64,000 nucleotides of DNA from Blastomussa wellsi (GCA_947652115.1 OX393569.1:11178055-11242054); one strand, 5' to 3'. Counted from the stretch's first letter, positions 19,351 to 30,135 are shown. Notes: generated by a model not told the origin, from the sequence alone. Program-made: numbers and translations.

Positions 19351-20842
19351 TGAGTATAAAAACACGTGTTCCCTTTTTAATTTACTCGGGTTTGAGGGGG
19401 TATCCCCCACAGCTGACGTATTCTAAGAGGGGGTACTAAGAGGGGGTATCCCCTCCAGTCACGTGTATCGACAGGGAGACTAAGAGGGGTATCCCCTCCA
19501 GTCACGTGTATCGGCATGTGGCCAAGCAAAACGTGTTGTGCAAACCGTAGGGGCTTAATACTGTCCCATGGGAGCCCCTCGTGCGAAGCCTTTTGTACGC
19601 GCGTGAATTTCTCGGAATCTGCAGAAAAGTACAGTGAAAGAAAGCTTAAAAAGGTGAGTGACCTTGAACAAGTTCACTTTTCGAAACCAGCCAATGCATT
19701 CACAACCAAAGAAAGAAATACAAGTCGATTTCGCGCTCTAAAGCTTATTTGTGTTTGTTTTCGCGCGGTCCCTTGTTCTTCGGCAAATACTATCTTTCGT
19801 TTTGCCCATGACAGTCATCGAACTAACCTTTAAACAGCTAAAACGAATGCCACAGCTAGTACATCGCTCGAAAAATTTTCAATGTACGTAGCGATGCAAA
19901 ACCTCACTCGTCACCCTCAACACGCGATTTTTTACCGTGTGTTTACTCTTAACTTGACGTCACCCAAGTTGTAAAAACACTTTATTTACGTTACCAGAAT
20001 AATAAAACTTGAAGAGTTGTACATCAAGTGAAATAAAGTTTAAAGTTTCAATCTCTTCTTGGCTTGTACGATCTTCTTGACGATCCTTTCCGTCATGGTT
20101 TTACGCCCGGGTAACTTGTCGATGGCTTTGATCATCTCTTCATCAGCCTTCCATTTGTCTTGCAAATTTTTAGCTCTCCCATAGGCGATGTCATGACGCT
20201 TGGCTATTCGATCCAATCGGTTGATCCCAGGGTCACCGCGTTTCAAACGTTTTGCTAGTTTAGTGCCCGGACCCAGGTATTGATAACCCGGCCAATGAAA
20301 TTCAACTCCTGTTTTTGCTAACATTTTTTGAATGTCCACACCCCATCCTCGTTTCTTTCTTTTCACTTCTTTCTTGACCGTTTTCCTTCTGTTCAGTCCT
20401 CCCATCTGCTCAAAGCTCGCAACTACTTCACTTCCGCTTTACGACATCGTTTGGGTTTCTCTTCTCTTACCGACTTGGCTTCTTTATTGCTTTCCCGTTT
20501 TATCGTCTTCGGAGCAGGAGGTAGTCGATTCTCTCCTTTCAATTTTCAAATCACGCTCTTGCGTTCCGTCAACAAGGGTAACAATTCTTCGTGGTTTGTA
20601 TGGGCGGGCATTTTGAAAAAACTACCTCGGGGATGTCCCTGCTTAATGACTTCATCCAAAAGGAGGGAGTACTAGCATGACGTCATCCGAAGAGAGGGTA
20701 CTAGCATGATGTCATCCTGCTCCACCTACGAAAACTTGCTCCACATTGCTCCACTTTGCTTACGTCATTTTTTCTCGAACTTTTATTGGCGGCCATTTTG
20801 AATAAATTAAAAACCGGCTAATTTGGCCCCTACTACACTACT
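19351..20842 (-). repeat. Right terminal inverted repeat
   Basis: 1492 bp, the inverse of 3358-4833, carrying the second PLA2 gene and the palindromes at about 19393-19408, 19441-19455 and 19484-19498. Outside the PLA2 frame it differs by a few small indels (near 20560 and 19532) and scattered substitutions. Confidence 0.85.
20040..20405 (-). CDS. Parvovirus VP1-like phospholipase A2 (right TIR copy)
   Basis: Encodes the same 121 residues as the left copy, including YLGPGTKL and the RHDIAYG active-site region, and reads toward the element interior. Identity of both copies while non-coding TIR sequence has drifted points to selection on the protein or to conversion between ends. A diploid-like arrangement of a virion-associated enzyme within TIRs is unusual. 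Confidence 0.85.
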   Translation of the reverse strand: MGGLNRRKTVKKEVKRKKRGWGVDIQKMLAKTGVEFHWPGYQYLGPGTKLAKRLKRGDPGINRLDRIAKRHDIAYGRAKNLQDKWKADEEMIKAIDKLPGRKTMTERIVKKIVQAKKRLKL

Positions 20843-23800
20843 TACGGGACATTTGGCGAAAACTAAACCCTGAACTTTCCCGCTTCACTTGGAGAAACAA
20901 ATCACTAAAAATACAATGCTGCTTAGATTATTTTCTAATTTCGGATGAATTCAGCAATCTCACTAAAAAATGTGACATTTTACTTGCACCTGAAAGTGAC
21001 CATTCAGCAGTATCTATTCACATAAAATCAGAAGCCTTAGCCCAAGAAAAAGTTCCCGGATTTTGGAAGTTTAACACCGCTCTTCTTCAAGATGAATTTT
21101 ATGTCGCTGCCTTACGTGAAAATATCCCTGAATTCATAACCAAATACTCCAAGTTAGTCGACTTCACCCTAAAGTGGGATCTTATCAAAATGGAAATTCG
21201 AGGCTTCACCGTTAAATACTCAAAATGGAAAGCCAAAGCATTAAGAAATAGAGAATCCGCACTGCAAAAAAAGTCAACGACCTGCAGGCACAAGCCGAGA
21301 AGCATCCCCGCAACAAAAACATAGTACTAAAACTACAAGAACAAAAATCGCAGCTCAAAAGAATAATGTTTCATAAGACAAAGGGAGCTATCCTAAGAAG
21401 CAAAGTGAGATGGCACGAGCAAGGTGAGTGAAATACAAATTACTTTTATGGTCTAGAGAAACGAAATTATAACAATAAAACAGTAACAAGTTTAAAAATC
21501 GGTGAAAACATTTTCACTAGCAACCAGTTCGAAATCCTGGATAGAGAAAAAATGTTCTATGAGTCTTTGTATAAAACAAAAGACGTTAACCCAGAAAAAT
21601 TCCAAAACTCGATTTTCTTCAACTCAGAAAACATAACTGCACTAACCAACAAAGAGAGAACATCTTGTGAAGGTCTAGTCACTGAAAATGAATGTTACGA
21701 TGCACTCAAAAACTTCGAATCACGAAAAACGCCAGGCACGGACGACTTTCCTGCAGAATTCTACCGCTTTTTCTGGCCCGAAATCGGCAAAGAAATGACA
21801 AACAGTTTCAATTATGCTTTCCAAACAGGAACGCTCTCAATAAGTCAAAGAAGAGGAATTATCTCTCTCATTCCAAAAAAGAACAAAGACCAAAACCATT
21901 TTAGAGAACCTGAGGCCGATTTCACTGCTAAACGTAGACTACAAAATTCTCACCAAAACTATAGCAAAGAGAATCGAGAAAGTGCTACCCAATATTATAA
22001 ACATTGATCAAACTGGCTACGTCAAAGGTCGTTATATTGGTGAGAACATCCGCCTTATACAAGATGTACTTTATTTTACAGATCAAACCAAGCAAAAAGG
22101 TATAGCTATTTTCCTTGATTTCAAAAAAGCCTTTGACTCTATTGAATGGCCTTACCTCAGCGCGGCCCTTGAACATTTTAACTTTGGACCGGACATTTTG
22201 AATTGGATCAAAATATTTTACAAGGACGTCTCTAGTTGCGTCATTAATAATGGTCATGCTTCTACCTTTTTTCCTCTACAAAGAGGAGTTAGTCAGGGTT
22301 GTCCCCTCTCAGGAATACTCTTCGTGTTGGGAATTGAACTATTCGCAAGAGCCCTGAAAAACAAATCATCGATAAAAGGTATTGAAGTTAGCGGCCACAA
22401 AATAAAAAGTGCTCAGTACGCTGATGATACCACTATTTTTGTCCGCGACAGAGAATCAGTCTTGGAACTTCTTAGCCTTCTTGAAGAATTTAGCTCTCTC
22501 TCTGGATTAGAGATTAACACGTCTAAGACTGAGGCAATGTGGCTAGGCCAGTGGAAAAACAACCAAGAGACCCCCTTTGGTTTTAAATGGCCAAAAGATC
22601 CAATACTCTCGCTAGGTGTGTATTTCTCGCACAACCATACTGATGCATACGAGCTCAATTTCAATGCCAAAATACGAGAATTAGAGAAATCACTTCAAAG
22701 GTGGCAGAAAAGGAAATTAACGCTGTATGGGAAGATCAACATAGTTAAAACTTTAGGTCTCTCTAAATTGATCTTTAATGCTTCAGTGTTATACACCCCA
22801 CACTGTTATATTGAAAAAAATCAACAAAATTATCTTCCACTTTATTTGGGATGGTAAACCTCCAAAAATCAAAAGAAAGACTATAATTAGCGAAAAAAAG
22901 GACGGTGGGCTAAAAATGTGTGACTTCGAAATTATGGAAAAAGCTCTTAAGATAGCCTGGATCAACAGAATTCAAAACCAATCGCATGCTTCGTGGAAAA
23001 TTATACCAAATCATCTTTTGGAATGTCATGGAGGTCTCGCATTCTTGATGAATTGCAGGTATGACACAAAAACACTGAAGCTCGACAACCTCCCTGATTT
23101 CTATCGTTCAATTCTCGAATATTGGCAATATTTTAAAACGCTATCCAGTAATGAGAAAGATATCAAAGACGAAGTTTTATGGAATAACTGCAATATTCTA
23201 ATTGATAAAAAACCCGTCTTCTTTAGAAACTGGTTTTCCAAAGACATCGTTCACTTACAACATGTACTCAATGAACACGGAAAATTTTATACCCTCGACG
23301 AGTTAAAAGCAAAATACAACCTGGAGGTGCCTTTCACTATTTTCTATGGTCTTATTGAAGCTATCCCTAACGCGTGGAAAAGCAAACTTAAACGGTGCGG
23401 TCAAATCGAAAGCGTTAAACAAACAGACAAAAAAATATTGTCTACAAGCTCAATTTACTCAACTATCTTAAATAACATCTTTGTACAGCCAACTTCACAA
23501 AGCAAGATCCTGCGCCATAACTTTACTGAGAGTAATGTTCACAAAGTTTACCAACTTCCTTTTACGATTACAAAAGAGGTCAAAATGATAATGTTCCAAT
23601 ACAAAATTATTCACAATATACTTCCCACACAAATGAGTCTACACCGTGATGGTATTTCAGATAGCGACCTATGTACCTTTTGCAAAATCGAAAAACAGAC
23701 CATAAACCATTTGTTAGTCGATTGTAGTAAGACCGTGTCTTTCTGGAAAATATTCCAAGACTGGTGGCTTGGAAAAACGCAAGAAACGCTATCCCTAAAC

Positions 23801-24031
23801 CAGAGCCAAATACTCTACGGCTTTTTCGAAAAAACATCACATTGGCAGGCACTAAACTATTCAATTATACTAGCAAAGTATCACATCTTTTGCTCAAACG
23901 GCCACCAGGATGAACCGAGCTTCCAAAGCTTTCTTTTAAGACTGCAAGACAAACTACAAATACTTAAAGAAATCGCGACTGCCAAAAAAACACTAGAAAA
24001 ATACAATCACAGATGGTCAGTCTTGCATTAA
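20843..24031 (+). pseudogene. LINE ORF2 reverse transcriptase and C-terminal region
   Basis: Resumes the endonuclease frame interrupted at 3357 (DIWRKLNPELSRFTWRN). RT landmarks are TPGTDDFPAEFYRFFW (about 21730), FLDFKKAFDSIEW (about 22113), SQGCPLSGILFVLG (about 22292) and AQYADDTTIFV (about 22413). The C-terminal part contains a Cys/His cluster, LCTFCKIEKQTINHLLVDC (about 23670). Breaks: a TGA at about 21428 and frame changes near 21950 and 22800. The motifs fit the L1/Tx1-like clade with an APE endonuclease. It is inactive as it stands. Confidence 0.85.
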
Positions 24032-24401
24032 TAACTACTAGCCAAGAGTAATCATCTCATTCCATATACTACCTGTAGCTAGAAAACAAAAAAAAACAAA
24101 TGGAAAAAGAAATAAATAAAATAAATAAAACGAAATGTCTAACTTAACTAAAAGGAGTCACACGTATAATTAAATTATAATTTAGTTCAAATACTGTATT
24201 GAAGTGTATTTGTAAGTAGTGTACAGTATAAATTATACTGTTAAAAATATTAGCGTGTATGTAAAGTAAAACTTCTGTACGTAGATTTATTCTCAACGGG
24301 ATAATGTAAGCACAACAGTATGTATGTTTGTAAGTAAGTATGTATGTATGTTTGTGTTAGTGGTTGCAATAAAAAAAATAAATAAATAAAAATTAAAAAA
24401 A
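24032..24401 (+). other. LINE 3' untranslated region and A-rich tail
   Basis: AT-rich, with GTATGTATG repeats (about 24320-24355) and a terminal AATAAATAAATAAAAATTAAAAA-like tail that directly abuts the right target duplication. Confidence 0.6.
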
Positions 24402-24529
24402 AAGTGTAAAATAGCGTGTATTTTAAAAAATAAGCAATCTTGACTTGTCAAACTTGCGTATTAAGTGAAAACAACGGGCTAATTGTTTAACAAACAATGA
24501 AAAATGGACTCCAGTCTAAACAATTTGGA

Positions 24530-24620
24530 ATTGAACCCTGTTACTGGCATTTGCAGAGGTCACAGGTTAGAATCCCGTTGAAGCCCTGAATTTTGTCAGG
24601 CTTCTTTATTCAAATTGTTT
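24530..24620 (+). repeat. SINE-like tail with box B
   Basis: Contains GGTTAGAATCCCGTTGAAG, close to a pol III box B (GGTTCRANNCC), followed by the short hairpin CCCTGAATTTTGTCAGGCTTC. I recall this arrangement from anthozoan SINE-like repeats. The box A half is not clear. Confidence 0.4.
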
Positions 24621-24915
24621 AAATTGGAAATTCACTACAATGATAATTTCTCACTTTCATCTACATCTGCAGTTCATTATCAATTACTTCATATACTAAT
24701 ACAGTCATGATTAGAATAGCTGCTTCATACCTTTTCAGCAATAATTAACTATAAAATAAATACTAAGATTAATATTATCCTCAATATAACAACATACATG
24801 CATTTATTTGACAAACACCACTACTCCTTCCTCATCAATGTTTCCCAAATCACTCTATAATTACTGTTTAACTTGATATGTTGTAGATCAAGATGAGTTA
24901 TTTGTTAATGATTAC

Positions 24916-25065
24916 CTTTTCATTGTCCTGTCGAATGAAAGTTTTTGGACCAACTTCAACCTTGGTGACATTGGTGTTCTGGTCCAAAACATGAATGTAG
25001 TAATATGGTGGAATACGGTAAATACTCTCCTCCTCATGAGGGGCAGAACGTCTATTGCTGCTCAT
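24916..25065 (-). CDS. MVP: Major vault protein, first coding exon (host)
   Basis: Fifty codons from the ATG at 25065. After a short variable start the text [16 protein letters not shown] and [15 protein letters not shown] matches the conserved N-terminus of animal major vault protein, the structural subunit of the cytoplasmic vault particle. The exon ends with AAAG followed by GTAATC, a splice donor. Later exons are not visible on the minus strand down to position 1, so intron 1 probably spans the whole left side, including the LINE and the Polinton-type element. The exon is intact, consistent with a functional host gene. Confidence 0.85.
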
Positions 25066-25497
25066 GGTTCAAGCTATTTAAATTAATAAAACTAGTGAGA
25101 CAATCTCAGATAGTGCAGAGTGTTATCTGCAACTGAACATGTACAACACTTAAGGCCATGGCAAACGAGGATGCATTGTTGTGGACACACTGCTGCTCCT
25201 TTCAAGCAAACTTTGTCTTCTTGGGCAAACAGGGAAACAATTCTGTCTGAAACAACGTTTCTTCATTTGCCACGGCCTTTAGGATGGTCATCTACATACG
25301 TGACAGTACTTATGCAGGTCTGCTGTCCCCCACCACACCCCTCCCCCCATCGCCCACTGCCCAACTCCCAGCCTGTATTGACTTTGGTTATAATTATCAA
25401 CTATTTGCTTGCCAAATATGAGAAGACAGAAACTTTGATTAAAAATGTTCTGCTTTTAGCTCAGTAACATGATACTTTTGATTTCTCAAAAACATAT

Positions 25498-26310
25498 TTA
25501 AAGTGCCTATGAAATGAAAAAACGACCTATTGAAAAACAAGCTTAGTTGAAAGGCCTTTAAAAATGAAGAAGAATGGCGTTTTCCTTCTTGTGATATCTC
25601 TTCTCGTTCCAGAGATATTCAAGATTTTGGAATTATGCAAATTAGGTCATGATGAAGTCACAAGGTGTGATAGTATGGGTGTAAAAACACAAAATATAGC
25701 ATATCTCTGCAAGTAATGATGCAATGAACTTAAACCTTGGTGAGCATTTTATAGTCTAAGAAATACATCAGATGGTGCATATTTTGGTGTTGCTATGGTA
25801 CCATGTCCAGTCCGAGATCTCTAATATACAGGAATGGTTATTCCTGTATTTGATCTTGAGCAAACATCGTCCACTTCCTAAAGGTCAATTAGGAGAGCTA
25901 GTGCAATATGGGCATTGTACACGCTTTAAATTAGATCAGTCATTTGCCCTATACAGTCACAAACGAGTAATATTTGATTTAAAGAAGAAAGAAACTGGAA
26001 CCAAGATTGTTGCCATAGCAACAAAAAATATGTATCAAGGTGTATTTCTTAGGGTGCTATGTTCTTGCAAAGTTCCAATTGCATTGTGTCATTACTTGCA
26101 GAGATATGCCCTATTTTGTGTTTTTACACCCATACTATCACACCTTACGACGTCAAGAGTACCTAATTTGCATAATACAAAAATCTTGAATATCTCTGGA
26201 AAGAGAGGAGCTAACACAAAACGGAAAACGCCATTTTTCATCATTGTTTAAGGCCTTTCAAATAAGCTTATTTTTCAATAGCTCATTTTTTCATTTCATG
26301 GGCACTTTAA
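25498..26310. mobile_element. Foldback DNA element, 813 bp
   Basis: The left arm (25498 to about 25745) and right arm (about 26070 to 26310) are inverted copies of roughly 240 bp. The ends read TTAAAGTGCCTATGAAATG and, at the right, the inverse with CATGGGCACTTTAA. The arms share ATATCTCTGCAAGTAATGA and TGGGTGTAAAAACACAAAAT. The centre (25750-26065) is unique and non-coding. Non-autonomous palindromic element; transposase class unknown. Confidence 0.7.
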
Positions 26311-26479
26311 GATGTGTTTTTTTTCTTTCCAAGACCGGAGATAACTGTAGAACGGTAAATATATGCATGCGGAGGGCAGTGTAACAAAAGAAAAAACAAA
26401 CTTAATTAAGTGCTTAATGGCAGGAAATTACAAGAACAACAACAAAAACTACAGAAAACTAACACCAAAACATAAATGT

Positions 26480-27258
26480 AGCTAAAAAGATAGAGTTAGC
26501 TCCACATGTTTCAGCTGCCTATTTAGATTGGGATTTTCCCATCGGATATGAGCAGCCTTTTTGAGCAACAACTGGAAACGATTAGGTGCCATATCCAAAA
26601 TGGAGAAGCAGCTCTCAGAACTTAGTCTTCAACAGTCCACAGAATTTTGCAAATGTTGGAAAATGTGAGAAGTCCTGTCCCTTCTCAGATGCTCACAAAT
26701 GTGCGTCGAAATGTGTCAGGATGTTTCCCTGACGTAACAGGCATTTCATCCTGCACAAGTGAATTTGTACACGACACGCGAACAGAGATCGAAAGGCACA
26801 GGATCTTTCACAATGAACATGTTGCGGATCTTAAAGGAAGAAAAAGTGACCTTAATGTCTAAATTGATACAAAATCGCTTAACTACATGTAATTTACATA
26901 GTATTCTCTGAGCTTCTGTAGAAAAGGAACCTACATAAGGTAACCTAAAATACTTTACTGAAACGGAGGATTGAACTAGGTTGCCATTAGTAGATGGGGT
27001 CTGGCCTCTAGTAATATACTGATTAACTACCTTCTCAATTAGATGTGAAGGGAATAGGCTTTTACGTAAAATGAGAGTGAGGTTCTTAACATCATTGTGA
27101 AAGCCCGCCCAAGTGTTGTTGATTTGGAAGGCTCTACCTACAAGTGTTCTAAAATTAAGTGCTTCATGGCAGGAAATGACAACAGTATTCTGTAGTTTTT
27201 GTTGTTGTTGTAATTTCCTGCCATTAAGCACTTAAGTTTGTGTTTTCTTTTGTTACAC
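26480..27258 (-). pseudogene. Penelope-like retroelement, C-terminal RT/GIY-YIG part
   Basis: The frame 27231-26746 has the connector region of Penelope-like elements (RAFQINNTWAGFHNDVKN, KYFRLPYVGSFSTEAQ, FSSFKIRNMFIVKDPVP, VVYKFTCAG). Text continues through stops to a decayed GIY-YIG start (NACYVRETS ... ICEHL) and a C-terminal IRWENPNLN block near 26530. Short inverted repeats flank it (about 26385-26465 and 27185-27258, sharing CCTGCCATTAAGCACTT). It is non-functional. Confidence 0.7.
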
Positions 27259-27259
27259 T

Positions 27260-28290
27260 GTTGTTGAGAAAGTCTATGTTTGCGTGTGCATTCGATTGTT
27301 TGCGTTTAGTATTGTTGTATCGTTTACCGGTAATTGAAATTCTAACGGCAATGTATTACGTAAGTTCAAATTGTAACATTAACACAAATTCAAATTCGCA
27401 CCGTAATGAACACTTGCAACTGAAGATGATCAATGATCGATCAAAACATGTCTTGTAAACTCAAAGTTGTTGTCCATTTTTATGAATAGTAGTTTGTCTG
27501 CTTTTATCCAGACCATTTGTATTATTTTCTGTGAAAGACACTTGAAGGGCCCTAGTCAGCCTCGCCATTTTCGATGCCATCGGAATTATGGAAATTGTAT
27601 GGTGAAGCGCAATCTTACTGGATTGCTAAACTTATGTTACTGGAAGTATTTAAATTACTTTTAGCAAGATTCTTATAGTGTATCTAGGAAACGTTTTAAG
27701 CAAAATTATTGCAGGTAAACAGCTTTGCTTGAGCGAGATTTTCCCACACTAGTGAAAACAAAATGCCTCAGACACTAATTAAATTTATTTGCTGTTTCGG
27801 AAGGTGACACAGAGTCTACAGAAATATCTGGGAAGCTTTCTTGCTGCAAACTCGAAAAAATATTGTCCAAACATCAATGTTTTCACTCTCCTTTTTCAGT
27901 GGACTACCCATTATTGCCAAAGGTTAAACCCTGGCAGAGGCTTACGTGGTAACTTAAGTTCTGGAGGCACCAGGCAGTGTGCAACAATACCTTCAAATTT
28001 ATAAAGTTTACTGTAAAGCCACAAAGTCGGCGGAAAACTAACTTTGAACATTTTGGGCTCTTCTTCGTGTCCATTAAAGGGAGAAATAGACAATATGTTT
28101 CTTCTCTTTATTTGAACCCTGACAAGTACATTACAACTGCAGTTTCAAAACTGCAGAAAAACTCTCTTTCTCTCTTGGGTTATTCAACACAAAAGATACG
28201 CAGTCACAATACTGAACTTTGGACTAAATGAGGAAAGTAAAATCAGAGTGTATTAAAACAAATGCACTTTACACGTTGGGTTCTACAGCA
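27260..28290. other. Intergenic, no gene recognised
   Basis: AT-rich DNA with scattered short frames that show no domain or splice context. It lies upstream of MVP and before the 580-bp tandem repeat. Confidence 0.3.
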
Positions 28291-28305
28291 AGGAGAATAT
28301 ATTTG

Positions 28306-28378
28306 ACCGAGTCTGTTATTCTCAGTAATTTTGTGATGCAATACCGGTTTCGGAAACTAAAATGGCTTCCTTCGTCAG
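28306..28378 (-). ncRNA. Hammerhead-ribozyme-like core, copy 1
   Basis: Read on the minus strand: CUGACGA, a stem-loop closed by GGAA/UUCC, then GAA, then ACCG pairing with CGGU across a 35-nt loop, ending in the GUC cleavage triplet. This order is that of a type I hammerhead. Stem I is not evident: the bases before CUGACGA and after GUC do not pair well, so the motif may be degenerate or inactive. The repeat context supports a retroelement ribozyme. Confidence 0.4.
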
Positions 28379-28889
28379 TTGCTTTTTCACTGTGCTCAAG
28401 TGGCTGTGAGCGGGTTTGCTGCCGAGTTCACGAACGAGCTGCTTTTATACACTGAGTTAGACTGGTTGTGTTGAAACTGACCAATTGGAAGCTAGGAAAT
28501 TTGGATCCGTTACGCATGATAAGAGCGTGTTCAACGTATCGTATGCAAATTTGGATCCAAGAAAGAGCTTCGCGTCAGTTTGAACAGGTTTGTTTTGCAA
28601 TTGTCAAAGTACTGAAAACTGTTTCAGTAAACTCTGTAACAACAAGATAGTAGCTAGGTCAAAACTTTAAAGGTTCAATAAAGCTTGGGTGGTGGAGTAT
28701 AGTTCAAATGGTGGTAGTGTAAGGTTTAAGTCAAAGTTTTTGTGTTTGTTTTTGTGTTGCTGTCACTTGACCCTTACCGTTTATAACTCCAAAGTTCGGT
28801 TGTTAAATGTGCGAAGGACTTTTAGGTCTGACCAAAAGGTCTTTAAAAGGCTTGTCCTTCATGTGAGCGACAATTGGAGAATATATTTG

Positions 28890-28962
28890 ACCGAGTCTGT
28901 TATTCTCAGTAATTTTGTGATGCAATACCGGTTTCGGAAACTAAAATGGCTTCCTTCGTCAG
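28890..28962 (-). ncRNA. Hammerhead-ribozyme-like core, copy 2
   Basis: Identical core to the copy 584 bp upstream, with the same GGAA/UUCC stem II, ACCG/CGGU stem III and GUC triplet, and the same weakness at stem I. Confidence 0.4.
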
Positions 28963-29491
28963 TTGCTTTTTCACTGTGCTCAAGTGGCTGTGAGCGGGTT
29001 TGCTGCCGAGTTCACGAACGAGCTGCTTTTATACACTGAGTTAGACTGGTTGTGTTGAAACTGACCAATTGGAAGCCAGGAAATTTGGATCCGTTACGCA
29101 TGATAAGAGCGTGTTCAACGTATCGTATGCAAATTTGGATCCAAGAAAGAGCTTCGCGTCAGTTTGAACAGGTTTGTTTTGCAATTGTCAAAGTACTGAA
29201 AAGTGTTTCAGTAAACTCTGTAACAACAAAATAGTAGCTAGGTCTGAACTTTAAAGGTTCAATAAAGCTTGGGTGGTGGAGTATAGTTCAAACGGTGGTA
29301 GGGTAAGGTTTAAGTCAAAGTTTTTGTGTTGCTGTCACTTGACCCTTACCGTTTATAACTCCAAAGTTCGGTTGTTAAATGTGCGAAGGACTTTTAGGTC
29401 TGACCGAAAGGTCTTTAAAAGGATTGTCCTTCATGTGAGCGACAATTGGAGAATATATTTGACCGAGTCTGTTATTCTCAGTAATTTTGTG

Positions 29492-30049
29492 TTTGTTTGA
29501 ACTTGCCTGGTTCATGTTATTTTAATAATAACAATCTTACAGTTACTGGAAAATACACTATAACTTAGGTCATTCAAGAAGTCATTCAAGAAAAGTATGA
29601 GATCCTGGAACCCTGGGATCCTGGAACGTGTTGTTCACGCTTTTGTACTGGGGAAACTTTTTTCTGAATCAAAAATAATATATGTTTGCAATCACTATTA
29701 AAAGCAAAGTGATGGTTTCAATGGCCACTTTTCGTAAAGATATTTTTAAGGTTTTATGGCGAGCAAGATAAAAAATATTTCGTGACTCGGATGATTTTAA
29801 AAATCTGATAAACAACTTTATGCAAATTTAGGTGATATTCGATACGCCTCTTAAACAACGCTGCCAAACGTCAGAGTGACCAAACATCAAAATGCCAAAA
29901 CCACACTCTGGAGTTAAAAATGTTAAATGGTATTAAAGGATAGGGTGACAGCAACACAAAAAAAGTGACAAATTGAACAAAAGATCTATTTAAACCATGT
30001 TTTCTCTTTGCATGAACTTGGCCTTTTGTCACTGATAGCTCAAGGAAGC
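29492..30049. other. Intergenic, no gene recognised
   Basis: No supported feature apart from short direct repeats (GTCATTCAAGAA at about 29571; CCTGGAACCCTGGGATCCTGG at about 29600). Confidence 0.3.
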
Positions 30050-30135
30050 ACAATGCCACAAGTTCACATCCGACCACTGAAGTTAAGCCCTGTTGGACAG
30101 GGTTAGTATTTGGATAAGTTGTCAAAAATGGCTTT
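30050..30135 (+). repeat. 5S-rRNA-like sequence (5S pseudogene or 5S-derived SINE)
   Basis: ATCCGACCACTGAAGTTAAGC followed by GGACAGGGTTAGTATTTGGAT matches the internal control region order of 5S rRNA (box A GAAGTTAAGC, then box C GGTTAGTACTTGGAT) at nearly the natural spacing. The 5' third is diverged. It is probably the head of a 5S-derived SINE or a pseudogene, not a functional 5S gene. Confidence 0.5.

Larger units (their letters stand above)
3358..20842. mobile_element. Polinton/adintovirus-type element with 1.5-kb TIRs
   Basis: The 17,485-bp element begins AGTAGTGTAGTAGGGG and ends with its inverse complement. It is flanked by TACGG (3353-3357 and 20843-20847; 6 bp, TTACGG, if one terminal T is assigned to the target). 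Contents in order: PLA2 in the left TIR (+), GRF protein (+), duplicated RING gene (-), C2H2 protein (-), GRF protein (-), unknown 219-residue protein (-), short zinc-finger gene (+), family B polymerase (-), PLA2 in the right TIR (-). Recognisable integrase, capsid proteins, ATPase and protease are missing. The clean ends show it was mobilised as a unit. The TIR copies differ by only a few indels and substitutions, which suggests recent insertion or gene conversion. Confidence 0.85.
2690..24401 (+). mobile_element. L1-like LINE interrupted by a Polinton-type element
   Basis: The outer element is bounded by a 13-15 bp target duplication, AAGTGTAAAATAGCG, at 2675-2689 and 24402-24416. Its 3' end is an A-rich tail (24371-24401), as expected of target-primed LINE insertion. 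Removing the 17.5-kb inner element leaves about 4.2 kb holding an endonuclease (2826-3357) and a reverse transcriptase plus C-terminal region (20843-24031). No ORF1 is evident between 2690 and 2826, so the copy is probably 5'-truncated. It appears to lie in MVP intron 1, in the antisense orientation to MVP. Confidence 0.8.
28292..29491 (-). repeat. Tandem repeat, about 580-bp units, pLTR/retrozyme-like
   Basis: The unit starting GGAGAATATATTTGACCGAG at 28292 recurs at 28876 (period 584) and again at 29448 as a 44-bp partial unit (period 572). Full units are over 95% alike by eye. Head-to-tail copies with a partial third unit are typical of Penelope pLTRs and of hammerhead-bearing retrozymes. 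A hammerhead-like core occurs on the minus strand in each full unit. Confidence 0.7.

Noticed and set aside
28306..28962. Calling the hammerhead motifs active ribozymes
   Set aside because: Core and stems II/III are present but stem I pairing is not visible, so only a hammerhead-like call is made.
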